Shown one piece after another: positions 60,690-64,000 of a stretch of DNA of 64,000 bases. Under the pieces are notes generated by a model. It had not been told where the DNA came from and did no database searches. It saw nothing but the letters and a program-made list of their open reading frames with translations. The translations under genes and the position numbers were made by a program. Within the stretch, counting starts at the first letter, position 1. Every line of letters starts with the position of its first letter. Source of the DNA: Vanessa cardui (taxonomy: Eukaryota > Arthropoda > Insecta > Lepidoptera > Nymphalidae); contig NC_061129.1 of assembly GCF_905220365.1 (NCBI RefSeq), positions 12,214,803-12,278,802 on the forward strand, read 5' to 3'.

Positions 60690-60920
60690 TAATTGTTTGT
60701 ATAAGTGTTTGCAAACAGAGACGCAAACATAACCCTATAATAAGGAAATCCAATACGACTGTGAAGTGTTTAGGAGCAAGACTATCTGCTCTGAGTGCTT
60801 TCCGAAGCACGGGAATGCATAAACGTCCAGATGCCGAGCTGTTATTGCTAGCTGGGTTTGAAACCAGTACCTCCCATGGTTCTTTCCTTATATATAGTAA
60901 TTAAACCAATGAGACAGTAT
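60690..60920 (-). mobile_element. Fourth SINE type, degraded
   Basis: On the minus strand: a tRNA-like 'actggtttcaaaccca' B box, then 'cattcccgtgcttcggaaag' and 'actcagagcagatagtc'. The order fits a lepidopteran SINE that I recall with a 'cccgtgcctcggagagcac' block. Confidence 0.5.
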
Positions 60921-61290
60921 TTTATTGTCTAACGAGACTTTAAGCAATGAATAAAAAAAAAACATTGCCGGCTTTAGCTATCATGGGTGTTCAGAATTTT
61001 AATAGCTAATTTTAGCATTTGCCAGAAAAATAATACGCAAAGATTTTTTTTGAGCGTAAGACTTAAAAAGGTAAAAAATCAGATTACATAAAAGGAAAAC
61101 TTAAGAAGTGTAAAAGGTACCAGAAATAAATTGAAATTTGGTCCCGTTTATTTTCTGTTGAAGAAACAAAGGAAAGAAGTATAAATTTTTGACGGTGTAC
61201 CTTTGAAATAGGAAAAAAAAGACCTCATAAATCTTAGCGAAATTACATTTAAGCCGCGGCTACTGTGAACGAGATTAGAGACCAGAAAGA

Positions 61291-61540
61291 AATGGAAATA
61301 TCACTGGGGGTCTATTTTAAAGGACAATCTTGGTCCGAATCGACCACCATAAAATTTTGTGTTCACACTATTAAGGGTAGAGCACTTTACACGAGACCCT
61401 ACTCTTTATCCTTACACGCGGGCGATTTCCCTAGTAAGGACAAAACGTACTATAATATTTGTGAAAGGCTTCTTTCAGCTCCATTTAGAAATATAGGAAT
61501 ACATGTAACTAGGTCGGGCCTCTTGTGTACTCAGCCATGA
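61291..61540 (+). other. Unrecognised open frame, about 82 codons
   Basis: From an ATG at 61291 the frame reads MEISLGVYFKGQSW... and ends CTQP-stop. An upstream GTG extends it nine codons. No motif or homologue recognised and no splice context supported. It lies about 830 bp upstream of PDE1 coding exon 1 on the opposite strand. Probably chance or a repeat remnant. Confidence 0.15.
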
Positions 61541-61588
61541 TATACAACATAAATTTAAAGGCACATTCGAAATAAATTTTTGAAAATA

Positions 61589-61589
<1 letters not shown>

Positions 61590-61676
<87 letters not shown>
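61590..61676. repeat. (AT)n microsatellite, about 85 bp
   Basis: Uninterrupted AT dinucleotide tract; its length is likely polymorphic. It creates a spurious Tyr-Ile reading frame. Confidence 0.97.
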
Positions 61677-61679
<3 letters not shown>

Positions 61680-62189
61680 CATTTGAATAAATCGCTGGCG
61701 CCATGATAAATATAAATTAAGTAATATCAAAGGCATTCATTATAATTTACTTTAAATGAAAACAAGATCTATTAGAAACGTGACTTGCTTTAAAATGGAC
61801 ATTAAGCTGCAATTTCTATCCCTGTTAGAATTTTTATAAATTATATTCCTAGAAATGGGATTTATTACATAAAATTACATTTTCAAGACCTATTAAAATA
61901 TATGAGAATACAACTTAGTTCGTAATAATATACTATAGAATTATAATAAGTCTTTAACCTTGAATACATTCATTAACCAACCCAGATCGCAGAAGTGAAG
62001 TGAAGTCGTAGATACACTAGTAGAAATAAATACTACAATAAATTTGTCTTATTGCAAGTATGAGATATCTTCGTGATAATTTCATCCCATTGTAATTAAC
62101 GATACAAACACCAGTTTAAAACGAGTTCTTAGTGGTGTTTGGAGTATAATGATTTCTATGCTTATGGATTAACTAAAATAATTTAACTT

Positions 62190-62445
62190 AAAGAGCTGGT
62201 AGGCCTTGTGGTTCGAATGCGTACATCTTCACCGATGATTGCGAAAAGAAACCGCAACAATTTTTTTTTGTGCTTAATTTTTTTATAATTCATCTGCTCG
62301 ACAGTTATGAAAACAAACATATACATGAATTCAATTAAATTCTACTACATGTGTATGTCCATTCATCCGTCTAAAGATATTATTCAGTTTTCTACTCAAA
62401 GGATTGGACGCCTTGGCCCAGCAGTGGGATAAGTACAGACTGTAA
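62190..62445 (+). mobile_element. SINE family A, strongly diverged
   Basis: 'aaagagctggtaggccttgt', 'catcttcaccgatgattgcg' and 'ccttggcccagcagtgggat' appear in order. An old copy. Confidence 0.65.
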
Positions 62446-62449
62446 CTTT

Positions 62450-63290
62450 ACATATACTTTTTAAAGGAAAATTTTGGAATAAAAGGAAAACATAATATAG
62501 CTATCATAGATAAATGAACACCTACAATTATATTAATGGAACTATCAGAAGTGTTATTTCTAGAAAATTCCAGAAAAATTATTTCAAAATTTCATTTCAT
62601 TTATATTGGAACCAATATATAGTAATTCGAATTTTAAAATGATGAACGAAGGATGCACAATAAAAATAGTGACCTGATACAACCTCTCGAATACTGTAGA
62701 GAATCCGTTATTATCGTCCGGTAATATCATCTGTCATAATTTATCCAAGGGTGACAGGGAGCAAGCGAAATAACTCCACCCTCACCCTTCTCACCCTCTC
62801 ACGTTATCGCGAATAACACGTCAGTCATATAGGAAAATCATTTATATTTAACAACCGTGTTTTATCCAACACTTGTCTAGTGCGACAAGGATTTCTTTGC
62901 GCTTTGCAAAAATAGAAATTTATAATAGTCTAGTCGTTATATACAAACATTTCGAAATTCAAATGTATAATGAATACAGTTTCATTTTTTTAGTTTCATT
63001 TTACTCGTGATATATAGTGAAAAGTTTTAATTAAACTTTTCTCAGTTTCCCCTACAACATATACAAAAATCTTCCTTCTCGTATCAGTCTCTGGCCCTTT
63101 TTGTCTATACCGTGACTAGACTATATCCACATCTTTTCAAGTTCCATAGTTCGCTGCAACAGATAAGTTATACCATATCTAATTAGAAATCCTCAACGCC
63201 ATATAACTGATGTTGTAGTTGTTATTTTATTGATAAGAATAATTTCCTAAATTTTCCTAAAAATCCCCAATAAAAGCATAGCAGGGCTTT
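62450..63290. other. Upstream flank, nothing recognised
   Basis: AT-rich sequence with no convincing frame or repeat. A 5' UTR exon or promoter of PDE1 could lie in or beyond this area, but nothing in the sequence allows me to place it. Confidence 0.4.
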
Positions 63291-63298
63291 ATTTATAA

Positions 63299-63490
63299 CT
63301 AGTTTTCGCTCGCGGCTTCGATCGCGTTTAATGGGTTGATGGTGTTAGGTATAAAAAAGTAGACCATCACCATCCTTCAAGTTCAATTATGCTCACCTTA
63401 CCAAATTTCATTCAATTCGGTCTGTTGTACCTCTAAAGTGCGGCGTGCGTTATTACCACCAGAAAACATTTTTAGTCAGGTATTGAGAAT
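63299..63490 (+). mobile_element. LINE 3' fragment
   Basis: 'actagttttcgctcgcggct', 'ccttcaagttcaattatgct' and 'ccaaatttcattcaattcgg'; same layout as 57930. Confidence 0.6.
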
Positions 63491-64000
63491 TAGAATTATA
63501 TTTATTATTAGTATAAAATTTAGCATTTGATTTGATTCTTAACAATAATGTCCAAGATCAATAAAAATGGAAATGAGAATAAAAGTAAGAAACCTGTATG
63601 TATGTTGCTATTACTAAAGTGGTTGGCAATCTTTGTCAGGTTTTAGTTATCAACTTTCAGGCAATTTAGCAACTTAAAGGACACCTTATATACTTATAGT
63701 ATATAAGGCGTGTAAGTAGATTTAAGAAAACTATGTTTATGTCACAATTGAATCTTGATCTTTCTAGCCAACTTTCCATGTGATCGTGATTTGGACAGAT
63801 CCTAATTAATATTAAGTAAACTTATTTAAGTTCTGAATTCGAATATTTTAATTTTATTATATAAATATTAACAAATGAAAAATAGGTACAGCTCATATAT
63901 ATATTTATAAATATATTTTTGTTTATATGTTTCCTTTTTTCATATTGAAAAGCGATATAGAATATCCCTACGGACACCGAGTATCTATAAAGCTATTTAT

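Noticed and set aside
61509..61736. Open frame with a Tyr-Ile repeat
   Set aside because: Direct translation of the (AT)n microsatellite.
1..64000. CRISPR array, bacterial operons or a defence system
   Set aside because: No regularly spaced repeats or prokaryotic gene layout; spliced genes and retroelements show this is insect nuclear DNA.

Overview
This is a stretch of insect nuclear DNA, almost certainly from a butterfly or moth. It is AT-rich, its genes are split by long introns, and it is crowded with repeat types that I recognise as lepidopteran: tRNA-headed SINEs, LINE 3' ends that carry a 'tCCGTTGCGt' core, and a CR1-type 3' repeat. Family names for repeats come from memory of such sequences and not from a search.

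One host gene accounts for nearly the whole window. A calcium/calmodulin-dependent cyclic-nucleotide phosphodiesterase (PDE1, called Pde1c in Drosophila) runs on the minus strand from a GC-rich first coding exon near 60.4 kb to a stop codon at 4033. I could place 11 coding exons. All ten introns are GT-AG, the phases agree at every junction, and the exons sum to 1707 nt, giving 568 residues plus stop. All expected catalytic residues are present. The introns shrink from about 15.9 and 15.4 kb at the 5' end to 87 to 393 bp at the 3' end.

The rest is intron or flank filled with mobile DNA. The main items are: a LINE nested inside another LINE at 38.6 to 41.6 kb, with a 15-16 bp target-site duplication that interrupts the host LINE's reading frame in phase; a piggyBac-like non-autonomous element at 53.15 to 54.53 kb flanked by TTAA; two copies of a TA-flanked mariner-type MITE at 44.1 and 48.9 kb; a hAT-type MITE at 35.9 kb; roughly ten copies or fragments each of two SINE families; three copies of a third SINE family; and many LINE 3' fragments. 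Several long, nearly perfect palindromes (18.5, 58.6, 33.9, 48.15, 57.3 and 29.05 kb) have no assigned family.

No bacterial-type system, CRISPR array, rRNA or convincing tRNA gene was found. The least explained stretch is a GC-rich island at 22.67 to 22.88 kb inside PDE1 intron 3. It has a coding-like minus-strand frame ending in a stop and could be an alternative terminal exon or part of another gene.
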